Position numbers and translations under genes: made by a program
The notes under the pieces: generated by a model
What the model was told of the DNA's origin: nothing
Database searches by the model: none
The model's input: only the letters and a program-made list of their open reading frames with translations
Assembly: GCA_017436645.1 (NCBI GenBank)
Contig: JAFSCR010000011.1
Location: forward strand, 1 to 62,696
Origin: Clostridia bacterium
GTDB lineage: Bacteria > Bacillota > Clostridia > UMGS1883 > UMGS1540
Length of the DNA stretch: 62,696 nucleotides
Direction of reading: 5' to 3'
Part shown: positions 19,002-29,047 of the stretch, piece by piece
Numbering within the stretch: position 1 is the first letter of the stretch
Layout: each line of letters begins with the position of its first letter

Positions 19002-20163
19002 TTCGAATTACCTCTCCAAGTCTTATGATACCCTCTTTAATTTTATCGGGCGCAGTCAGCGAATAATTAAAGCGCATATATCTTGCCCCCTCTTCGGGAA
19101 CAGGCATACAGGTAGAGCCTGCAACGAATGCAACTTTTTCAGCTACAGCCTGTTTTAAAAGCGCATCGCTGTCATACCCTTCGGGAAGCGTGCACCAAAG
19201 GAATATGCCGCCTTCAGGCACGGTGTGAGTGCATTCCTTCGGGAAATAGGTGTCCATGGCATCCATCATGGCCCGGGCACGTTCTCTATAGAGTACTTTT
19301 GATTTTTCAATATGTGCGTCGAAATCAAAGCCGGCAAAGAACTCTGCCGCCATCATCTGCGGAAGCACACATGTGTGCACATCGGAAACCTGCTTGCAGA
19401 TAATCATTTTTTCCATAATATCCTTCCGTGCAATCGCCCAACCGAGACGAAGCCCCGGAGAAATTGTTTTGGAGTAGGAGCCGGCATAAATGACACGGCC
19501 TTCCGTATCGAAGGATTTAATGGTGGGGACATCTTCCCCTGTAAAACGAAGCTCACCATAAGGATTGTCTTCTAAAATGTAAAAATCATGTTTGGAAGCA
19601 AGGTCTAAAAGGCGCTTGCGTTTTTCCGCCGACATGGTAATGCCGGAGGGATTCTGGAAGGTGGAAATGGTATATACCAGTTTGATTTTGTTATCTTTAA
19701 GATATTCTTCCAGAAGGTCAATATTCATGCCGTCCTCTTCAATTTCGATGCCGTGGAGTTTGGCATTATAAGAACGAAGGGAATTCATGCCGCCGATAAA
19801 GCTGGGGGATTCAAGCACAACCGTATCCCCTTCATTTAAAAGGGACTTAAATGTAAGGTCCAGCGCCTGCTGGCCGCCACTTGTAATAATCAGTTCGTCA
19901 TGGTCATGGATATTCCCCTTTTTTTCCATACGAGCCCTCGTATATTCACGAAGGGGAACATAGCCTTCCGTAATGCCGTACTGCAGTGCTACCTTAGCAT
20001 TCTCTTTCAGAATTTTCTGTGAAATTTCTCCTAAAAGTTCCCCGGGAAAAAGCTCGGGTGCAGGTGCGCCGCCGGCAAAAGAAATCATGTCCGGCTGGGC
20101 AAGGAGTTTAAACATTTCACGTATTGCGGAGCCTTTCAGGCTTTGTACTCTGTCTGCAAACAT
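18991..20163 (-). CDS. PLP-dependent aminotransferase (class I, LysN/MocR-like)
   Basis: Fold-type I aminotransferase of about 390 residues. Visible are SFAGGAPAPELFP, the GGQQALDL cofactor loop, NPSG, DNPYGELRF and the Schiff-base lysine in SYSKTISPGLRLGW. It resembles 2-aminoadipate or aromatic/branched-chain aminotransferases of the MocR-like branch but lacks the GntR DNA-binding domain, so it is enzymatic. I choose ATG at 20163 (MFADRVQSLKGSAIREM) because GGAGATG lies about 10 bases upstream; a TTG start would add eight residues. The substrate is not determined. Confidence 0.85.
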   Translation of the reverse strand: MFADRVQSLKGSAIREMFKLLAQPDMISFAGGAPAPELFPGELLGEISQKILKENAKVALQYGITEGYVPLREYTRARMEKKGNIHDHDELIITSGGQQALDLTFKSLLNEGDTVVLESPSFIGGMNSLRSYNAKLHGIEIEEDGMNIDLLEEYLKDNKIKLVYTISTFQNPSGITMSAEKRKRLLDLASKHDFYILEDNPYGELRFTGEDVPTIKSFDTEGRVIYAGSYSKTISPGLRLGWAIARKDIMEKMIICKQVSDVHTCVLPQMMAAEFFAGFDFDAHIEKSKVLYRERARAMMDAMDTYFPKECTHTVPEGGIFLWCTLPEGYDSDALLKQAVAEKVAFVAGSTCMPVPEEGARYMRFNYSLTAPDKIKEGIIRLGEVIRNAR

Positions 20164-20211
20164 ATTCTTCATCTCCATATTATGCAATAAATTGCCTATT
20201 ATATAAAGTAT

Positions 20212-20240
20212 ATAATACCATAAATGCCCATAAAAGTAAA
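20212..20240 (-). promoter_or_regulatory. promoter of the aminotransferase-trpS-tagO-mnaA unit
   Basis: Minus-strand TTTACT (20235-20240), 17-base spacer, TATTAT (20212-20217), about 50 bases upstream of the aminotransferase start. Confidence 0.5.
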
Positions 20241-20251
20241 GAAAAACTTTT

Positions 20252-23034
<2,783 letters not shown>

Positions 23035-23036
23035 TT

Positions 23037-23756
23037 TTGCAGAAAGTATTAAGCTATGTACGCCGTGCGGTTGACGATTACAATATGATTTCCGAAGGCG
23101 ACAGAATCTGTGTTGGTGTATCGGGCGGAAAGGACAGCGTAACGCTGGCACTTGCCCTTCATGCCCTCAGTAGATTCTACCCCAAAAAATTCGAGGTGGT
23201 TCCCATCACCTTAAGCCTTGGATACGAAGAAATGGATTTTACCCCTCTTAAATCATATTTTGCCGAAAACGGCATGGATTTAATTATTAAAGAAACAAAT
23301 ATAAGAGAAATTCTTTTTGACATCCGGAAAGAAGAAAACCCCTGCTCCCTTTGTGCAAAGCTTCGACGAGGGGCCCTTCATGATGCGGCGCTTGAGGCAG
23401 GCTGCAGAAAAGTAGCACTCGGGCACCATAATGACGATGCCCTCGAAACCTTTATTCTGTGTCTTTTCTATGAAGGCAGACTCCATTCTTTCAGTCCCGT
23501 AACGTATCTGGACAGAAAAGACATCCATGTCATCCGCCCCATGCTTTATATGCAAGAGCAGGATGTTGTCGGTTTTATAAACAGAAGCGGCGCACCGGTG
23601 GTACATAACCCTTGCCCTGCAAACGGTTATACGAAACGCCAGTATGCTAAAGAACTCCTTTCAGACCTCAGCCGTGAAAATCGGGGACTGAAAGAAAGAA
23701 TATTCACAGCCATGACGAATGGCCTTGATAATTACCGAAAGGATGAAGAAAAATGA
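23037..23756 (+). CDS. TtcA-like tRNA thiolation enzyme (PP-loop ATPase)
   Basis: A 239-residue ATP-pyrophosphatase of the TtcA/TtuA group that activates a tRNA base for sulfur insertion. The PP-loop SGGKDS is at 29-34, the LGHHNDDALET motif near 128-138 and three candidate iron-sulfur cysteines, Cys103 and Cys106 (PCSLC) and Cys193 (NPCP), are present. This is shorter than gammaproteobacterial TtcA (about 310). It begins with TTG two bases after ligA behind GGGAGGAA, and its stop overlaps galU by four bases. The tRNA position modified is not certain. Confidence 0.85.
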   Translation: MQKVLSYVRRAVDDYNMISEGDRICVGVSGGKDSVTLALALHALSRFYPKKFEVVPITLSLGYEEMDFTPLKSYFAENGMDLIIKETNIREILFDIRKEENPCSLCAKLRRGALHDAALEAGCRKVALGHHNDDALETFILCLFYEGRLHSFSPVTYLDRKDIHVIRPMLYMQEQDVVGFINRSGAPVVHNPCPANGYTKRQYAKELLSDLSRENRGLKERIFTAMTNGLDNYRKDEEK

Positions 23757-24619
23757 AAGTAAAAAAAGCAGTTATCCCTGCCGCAGGATTCGGCACACGT
23801 TTCCTTCCCGCCACAAAGGCAGTACCCAAGGAAATGGTTCCCATTGTGGACACGCCTACCCTTCAGTATATTATTGAAGAGGCTGCCGCATCGGGCATTG
23901 AGGACATCTTAATTATCACCGGCCGCTCCAAGCGTGCCATTGAGGACCATTTCGATAAATCCTACGAACTGGAAACAGAACTTGAAAAAAGCGGTAAAAC
24001 CGAGTACCTTGCCGAGCTTCAGCGCATTTCTTCCCTTGCAAACATTCACTATGTACGCCAGAAGCAGGCGCTGGGTCTTGGCCATGCCATTCTTTGCGCC
24101 AAGACATTTGTAGGGAATGAACCCTTTGCCGTTTTACTCGGTGACGATGTTGTCCGTGCTGAAAAGCCTTGCCTTGCCCAGATGATTGAAGTTTTTGATA
24201 AATATCAATCTTCCATCCTCGGCGTACAGGAAGTAGCACCCGAAGATGTTTCCAAATACGGTATTATTAAGACGGAAGACGTTGAAAAAGATATTTACAG
24301 AGTACGTGGCATGGTTGAAAAGCCTTCTCTTGCAGAAGCTCCGAGCCGCATTGCCGTTCTCGGTCGCTACATTATCACCCCTGAAATCTTTGAACTTCTC
24401 GAAAACACAAAGCCCGGAAAGGGCGGCGAAATTCAGCTTACCGACGCCCTTTGCACACTTGCGGAAAAACAGCCTATGTACTGCTATAACTTTGACGGCA
24501 AGCGTTATGACGTGGGCAATAAACTCGGTTTCCTCCAGGCAACGGTGGAATACGCCCTCGCCCGCAAGGATCTGGGTGCACAGTTCCGTACATACTTAAA
24601 AGAACTTCTTGGAGAATAA
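23753..24619 (+). CDS. galU: UTP-glucose-1-phosphate uridylyltransferase
   Basis: Makes UDP-glucose for glycolipids and wall polymers. 288 residues, typical GalU/GtaB length. N-terminal nucleotide-binding signature AAGFGTRFLPATKAVPKEM, the LGDD metal-binding turn near 120, and the VEKP and YDVGNKLGFLQA motifs are present. Coupled to the preceding gene by a four-base ATGA overlap and followed after one base by ispE. Confidence 0.95.
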   Translation: MKVKKAVIPAAGFGTRFLPATKAVPKEMVPIVDTPTLQYIIEEAAASGIEDILIITGRSKRAIEDHFDKSYELETELEKSGKTEYLAELQRISSLANIHYVRQKQALGLGHAILCAKTFVGNEPFAVLLGDDVVRAEKPCLAQMIEVFDKYQSSILGVQEVAPEDVSKYGIIKTEDVEKDIYRVRGMVEKPSLAEAPSRIAVLGRYIITPEIFELLENTKPGKGGEIQLTDALCTLAEKQPMYCYNFDGKRYDVGNKLGFLQATVEYALARKDLGAQFRTYLKELLGE

Positions 24620-24620
24620 A

Positions 24621-25469
24621 ATGATTAAGATTCGGGCACATGCCAAAATCAATCTATCACTCGATATTGTCGGTAAACGGGAAAACGGATATCATGACCT
24701 TTCCATGGTTATGCAATCTATCCGCCTCGCAGATGAAATTACATTAAAACCGCAGAAGGACATTTCTGTGCAAAGCGATCTCAAATTTCTTCCTTGTGAC
24801 GACCGAAATATCGCCTACCGTGCCGCTCGTCTTTTTTTAGAAGAAATCGGCTCCGTTTCCGGCATCGGTATCCAAATTAAAAAACAAATCCCCGTTGGAG
24901 GCGGACTTGGCGGCGGCAGTGCAGATGCCGCCGCAGTCCTTATGGGCCTGAATCGCATGTTCGGCTTCCCCGTTTCCTTCGAGAGACTTCTCGAAATCGG
25001 TCTTGCCTGCGGTGCAGATGTGCCCTTTTGCATGACAGGTGGCACGTGCCTTGCAGAAGGTCTTGGCGAAAAGCTTACCGTACTGCCTCCCATGCCCAAT
25101 TGTCATATTCTTCTTTTACGGCCCCAATTTCCTTTGAGCACAAAAAAAATATTCGGCCTTGTGGATATGCAGAAAATTAATTTTCACCCCGACACAAAAG
25201 GCATTATAAACGCCCTTCACAACAGGGATCTGGAAGGCATTTCCGTGCGGCTGTTTAACTGTCTGGAAGATTTTGTTCCAAGACCTGAAATTGCCGAATA
25301 CAAAAGGCTTCTTCTTGCGGAAAATGCGGATGCGGCACTCATGACGGGTTCCGGCTCTGTGGTTTACGGCATCTACCGCAGTCTTGAAAAAGCAAACGCC
25401 GCCAAAGAAAAATTTGCAAAAATGGGACTTCGTCCCTATCTTACCGCCCCTGTTTCCAAAGTTTTTTAA
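24621..25469 (+). CDS. ispE: 4-diphosphocytidyl-2-C-methyl-D-erythritol kinase
   Basis: GHMP kinase (282 residues) of the MEP isoprenoid pathway. The ATP-binding PVGGGLGGGSADAA is at about residue 90, and the N-terminal AHAKINLSLDIVGKR carries the substrate-binding lysine. The ATG at 24621 is chosen with GGAG six bases upstream; a TTG at 24609 is inside the galU stop region. Its presence shows this organism uses the MEP pathway. Confidence 0.96.
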   Translation: MIKIRAHAKINLSLDIVGKRENGYHDLSMVMQSIRLADEITLKPQKDISVQSDLKFLPCDDRNIAYRAARLFLEEIGSVSGIGIQIKKQIPVGGGLGGGSADAAAVLMGLNRMFGFPVSFERLLEIGLACGADVPFCMTGGTCLAEGLGEKLTVLPPMPNCHILLLRPQFPLSTKKIFGLVDMQKINFHPDTKGIINALHNRDLEGISVRLFNCLEDFVPRPEIAEYKRLLLAENADAALMTGSGSVVYGIYRSLEKANAAKEKFAKMGLRPYLTAPVSKVF

Positions 25470-25485
25470 AAAAACTGTATGTTTT

Positions 25486-25515
25486 GCATATTATCCCTCG
25501 AATACGGTAAAACTC
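25486..25515 (+). promoter_or_regulatory. sigma-F (forespore) promoter of spoIIR
   Basis: GCATA (25486-25490), exactly 15 bases, then GGTAAAACTC (25506-25515). This fits the sigma-F pattern GYATA-N15-GGNRANAHTR at all but the last position. It lies 18 bases before the spoIIR start and after the ispE stop, so spoIIR has its own forespore promoter although it follows a housekeeping unit. The assignment rests on this fit and the known sigma-F control of spoIIR. Confidence 0.75.
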
Positions 25516-25532
25516 TTTTTTGAGGTGATAAC

Positions 25533-26159
25533 ATGAAAAAATGTATAATTGCACTATGTATGGGACTCTTGATAACCACATCCCTTACCGTGTATTCCAA
25601 TACAATGCAGGAGAAGGTGGCGCAGAACGTTTTAAGACTCCATGTTCTTGCAAACAGCGACGAAGCATGTGACCAAAACCTGAAACTAAAAGTCCGTGAC
25701 AGGCTCCTTTCAGAAAGCCGTTCCCTTTTTATAAACTGCAAAACGCCGGAAGAATCGAAAGTTGTTTTTCTCCGTGAAAAGGAAAGGCTTGAAACCGTGG
25801 CCGAAGACGAAATCCGTTCAAACGGATTTTCCTATCCTGTTACGCTTTCCCTAGAAAAGACCTTTTTCCCCACTAAATATTATGACGGTATCGCCTTCCC
25901 TGCAGGGGAATATGACGCTGTCCGTGTGGAAATCGGAAAAGCTGCGGGACAGAACTGGTGGTGTGTTATGTTTCCGCCCCTTTGTTTTGTGGATGGCAGC
26001 GTCTCGTCCCAAAGCCATACTGCCCTTTCGGATTCCGTCGGCGATAATGCTCCGCTTCTGACGCCTAACGCTTCGACCGATGTGCAAATCCGCTTTAAAG
26101 TGGTCGATTTTTTTCAAAATGCAACCCATGTTATAAAAGCGGCACTACGCCGTGCATAA
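25533..26159 (+). CDS. spoIIR: stage II sporulation protein R
   Basis: Secreted signalling protein made in the forespore that triggers SpoIIGA-dependent processing of pro-sigma-E in the mother cell. 208 residues, with an N-terminal hydrophobic export segment (about residues 4-22), then the family core ENVLRLHVLANSD-like stretch (here NVLRLHVLANSDEACDQNLK) and the conserved WWCVMFPPLCFVD near 148-160. AGGTGATAAC precedes ATG. The product would end in a basic tail (KAALRRA). Confidence 0.95.
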   Translation: MKKCIIALCMGLLITTSLTVYSNTMQEKVAQNVLRLHVLANSDEACDQNLKLKVRDRLLSESRSLFINCKTPEESKVVFLREKERLETVAEDEIRSNGFSYPVTLSLEKTFFPTKYYDGIAFPAGEYDAVRVEIGKAAGQNWWCVMFPPLCFVDGSVSSQSHTALSDSVGDNAPLLTPNASTDVQIRFKVVDFFQNATHVIKAALRRA

Positions 26160-26164
26160 AATTC

Positions 26165-26190
26165 ACCCTGCCCTGTGGCAGGGTTTTTTT
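26165..26190 (+). terminator. intrinsic terminator after spoIIR
   Basis: Perfect eight-pair stem ACCCTGCC / GGCAGGGT with a CTGT loop, followed by a run of T. Confidence 0.9.
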
Positions 26191-26219
26191 ATAATTCATA
26201 AAAAAGTGTATTGACCGCC

Positions 26220-26337
26220 TTGACAAAACGCCAAACTTCTTATATAATGGTTGTCGCATGGGAATAATGCACGGAATAAAAATTTTTTGCATAAATTTTC
26301 AAAAACTATTGCATAATTATTTATTCTGTGTTATTAT
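26220..26337 (+). promoter_or_regulatory. argGH control region: two promoters with ARG-box-like sites
   Basis: Promoter P1 is TTGACA (26220-26225), 17 bases, TATAAT (26243-26248): a consensus match. Promoter P2 is TTGCAT (26309-26314), 17 bases, TATTAT (26332-26337). ARG-box-like, AT-rich sites of the form TGCATAAATTTTCA (26288-26301) and TTGCATAATTATTTATTC (26309-26326) overlap P2 and lie downstream of P1; GCATGGGAATAATGC at 26256-26270 is a shorter inverted repeat. ArgR control is inferred from resemblance and from the gene content. Confidence 0.55.
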
Positions 26338-26376
26338 ATACACAATGTAATTATATTTTTGAAAGGATGAATACAT

Positions 26377-27585
26377 ATGGAAAAAATCGTACTCGCATAC
26401 TCCGGCGGTCTTGACACTTCTATCATCATCGCATGGCTTCATGAACATTATGACTGTGAAGTTATTGCCGTTTGTGGTGATGTAGGTCAGGGCAAGGAAA
26501 CAGAAGGCCTTGAAGAACGTGCCCTCAAAAGCGGCGCTTCTAAGCTCTACCTTGAAGACCTCAGAGATGAATACGTAAAAGACTTTATCTTCCCCACCGT
26601 AAAGGCAGGCGCAGTTTATGAAGGCAAGTACCTTTTAGGTACCTCTCACGCCCGTCCCATTATTGCAAAGCGTCTTGTTGAAATTGCAAGAAAAGAAGGC
26701 GCAACCGCCATTTGCCACGGTGCTACCGGTAAGGGTAACGACCAGGTTCGCTTTGAGCTGACCATTAAAGCACTCGCTCCCGACCTTAAGATTATTGCTC
26801 CCTGGCGTATGTGGGATATTACTTCCCGTGAAGACGCTGTTGACTATGCAGAAGCACACAACATTCCCATTCCTGTTACGAAGAAGGACTTATACTCCCG
26901 TGACAGAAACATCTGGCACATCAGCCACGAAGGTATGGATCTGGAAGATCCTGCAAATGAACCCCAGCTCGATTCTCTCTTAAAGCTGACCGTTCCGCCG
27001 GAAAAGGCACCGGACGAAGCAAAATATATTACAATTGACTTTGAAAAAGGTGAACCCGTAGCGCTCGACGGCGAAAAAATGGGCCCTCGTGCTCTCGTTG
27101 AAAAGCTCAACGAAATCGGCGGTGCTTACGGCATCGGTATTACCGACATCGTGGAAGACCGTTTGGTTGGCATGAAGAGCCGTGGTGTTTACGAAACACC
27201 GGGCGGCACCATTCTTTATGCCGCACTTCAGGAACTGGAATACCTCTGCCTTGACCGTGACACCCAGGCTTTCAAACGCCAGGCTGCCATTAAGTTCTCT
27301 GAACTGGTTTATGACGGCAAGTGGTACACACCTCTCCGTGAAGCACTTTCCGCTATGATTGATTCCATGGAACAAACCGTTACAGGTTCTGTACGCTTAA
27401 AGCTCTATAAGGGCAGCATTTCTGCTGCAGGTGCAAAGAGCCCCTACTCCCTCTACAATGAGGATATTGCAAGCTTTGGCGACAGCCATGAGCTTTACAG
27501 CCACAAGGATGCGGAAGGCTTTATCAATCTCTTTGGTCTTCCCTTAAAGGTCCGTGCCATGATGAAAGAAAAAGTGGGGGAATAA
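26377..27585 (+). CDS. argG: argininosuccinate synthase
   Basis: Condenses citrulline and aspartate with ATP in arginine synthesis. 402 residues, normal for the family. The PP-loop AYSGGLDTS is at residues 8-16, followed by GDVGQGKE and the citrulline/aspartate segments [11 protein letters not shown] and [15 protein letters not shown] follows GAAAGGATG. Three bases separate it from argH. Confidence 0.98.
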   Translation: MEKIVLAYSGGLDTSIIIAWLHEHYDCEVIAVCGDVGQGKETEGLEERALKSGASKLYLEDLRDEYVKDFIFPTVKAGAVYEGKYLLGTSHARPIIAKRLVEIARKEGATAICHGATGKGNDQVRFELTIKALAPDLKIIAPWRMWDITSREDAVDYAEAHNIPIPVTKKDLYSRDRNIWHISHEGMDLEDPANEPQLDSLLKLTVPPEKAPDEAKYITIDFEKGEPVALDGEKMGPRALVEKLNEIGGAYGIGITDIVEDRLVGMKSRGVYETPGGTILYAALQELEYLCLDRDTQAFKRQAAIKFSELVYDGKWYTPLREALSAMIDSMEQTVTGSVRLKLYKGSISAAGAKSPYSLYNEDIASFGDSHELYSHKDAEGFINLFGLPLKVRAMMKEKVGE

Positions 27586-27588
27586 ACA

Positions 27589-28971
27589 TTGAAGCTTTGG
27601 GGCGGTAGATTTCAAAAAGAAACAGATAAACAGGTGGACGATTTCAATTCGTCCATCCGTTTTGATGCCCGTATGTACCGTGAAGATATCACGGGCAGTA
27701 TGGCGCACGCCAAAATGCTTGGCAAACAAAATATAATAGACCCTCAGGAAGCCGAGCTTATTGTGAAAACCCTCGGCGAAATCCTTGAGGATATCGAGGC
27801 CGGCAAGGTAGAATTTTTAGTGGATGCAGAAGACATTCACATGAACGTGGAAAAGCTTCTTACGGACCGTATCGGCCTTTCCGGCAAACGCCTCCACACC
27901 GGCCGAAGCCGTAATGACCAGGTGGCACTTGATATCCGCATGTATTTAATGGCACAGGAAAAAGAAATCACGTCTTGTCTTTCTGCACTACTTGAAGTTC
28001 TCACTTCCCTTGCAAGAAAGCATATCCATGTGATTATGCCGGGGTATACGCATCTCCAGAAAGCACAGCCCATTACCTTTGCCCATCATCTTATGGCTTA
28101 CGCCCAGATGTTTATGCGGGATATGGACAGAATTGCGGACTGCTATCATCGCACGAGCGTTATGCCTTTAGGCTCCGGCGCTCTGGCAGGCACCACCTAT
28201 CCTTTAGACCGTGAATACGTCAAAGAACTTTTGGGCTTTGAAAAAATCACCGATAACTCTTTAGACGGCGTAAGCGACCGTGATTTTGCCCTGGAGCTTG
28301 CGGCTGACCTTTCCATTTTGATGGTACACCTGAGCCGTTTCTCCGAAGAGCTTATCTTATGGAGTAGCCACGAATTTTCCTTTGTGGAAATGGACGATGC
28401 GTATTCCACAGGCTCCAGTATTATGCCGCAGAAGAAGAATCCCGATGTTGCCGAGCTTATCCGTGGCAAAAGCGGCAGAGTGTTTGGTGACCTTATGGGC
28501 CTTTTGACCGTAATGAAGGGTCTTCCCCTTGCCTATAACAAGGATATGCAGGAGGATAAGGAACAGATTTTTGACGCTGTGGATACGGTGCTTCTCTGTC
28601 TCCCCGTCTTTACGAATATGTTGTCCACCATGAAAATCCGTGAAGATGTAATGTATCGGGGCGCAGGCGGCGGATTTACGAATGCCACGGATGCGGCTGA
28701 CTATCTCGTTAAAAAAGGACTTCCCTTCAGAGAAGCCCACGAGATTTTAGGAAAGCTTGTATTTTATTCTATTGAAAAGGGATGCGCCCTTTCAGACCTT
28801 TCCCTGGAAGAATACAAACAGGTTTCTCCCGTTTTTGAGGAGGATATTTATTCCGCCATCAGCCTTGAAACCTGTGTGAATGAAAGAAGCCTTCCCGGGG
28901 GACCTTGTGAAAAGGCCGTTCTGAAAACCATTGAAAAGTGTGAGGAATTTATAAAGAACTTTTCGATATAA
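27589..28971 (+). CDS. argH: argininosuccinate lyase
   Basis: Splits argininosuccinate into arginine and fumarate. 460 residues of the fumarase/aspartase superfamily. The family signature [11 protein letters not shown] is at about 265-275, with the catalytic Ser in [19 protein letters not shown] lies near 102. It starts with TTG behind GTGGGGGA only three bases after argG, so it depends on argG translation. Confidence 0.97.
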   Translation: MKLWGGRFQKETDKQVDDFNSSIRFDARMYREDITGSMAHAKMLGKQNIIDPQEAELIVKTLGEILEDIEAGKVEFLVDAEDIHMNVEKLLTDRIGLSGKRLHTGRSRNDQVALDIRMYLMAQEKEITSCLSALLEVLTSLARKHIHVIMPGYTHLQKAQPITFAHHLMAYAQMFMRDMDRIADCYHRTSVMPLGSGALAGTTYPLDREYVKELLGFEKITDNSLDGVSDRDFALELAADLSILMVHLSRFSEELILWSSHEFSFVEMDDAYSTGSSIMPQKKNPDVAELIRGKSGRVFGDLMGLLTVMKGLPLAYNKDMQEDKEQIFDAVDTVLLCLPVFTNMLSTMKIREDVMYRGAGGGFTNATDAADYLVKKGLPFREAHEILGKLVFYSIEKGCALSDLSLEEYKQVSPVFEEDIYSAISLETCVNERSLPGGPCEKAVLKTIEKCEEFIKNFSI

Positions 28972-28983
28972 TTGAGCACATAT

Positions 28984-29016
28984 AAAAAAGGAAAACGCAA
29001 TGCGTTTTCCTTTTTT
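28984..29016. terminator. bidirectional terminator between argH and the TIR-RCC1 gene
   Basis: A perfect 16-base inverted repeat with a one-base centre; A-tract on the left and T-tract on the right make it usable from both directions for the convergent genes. Confidence 0.9.
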
Positions 29017-29047
29017 ATAGTTGGCCCTATTTTTCGTTTAACTGCTA

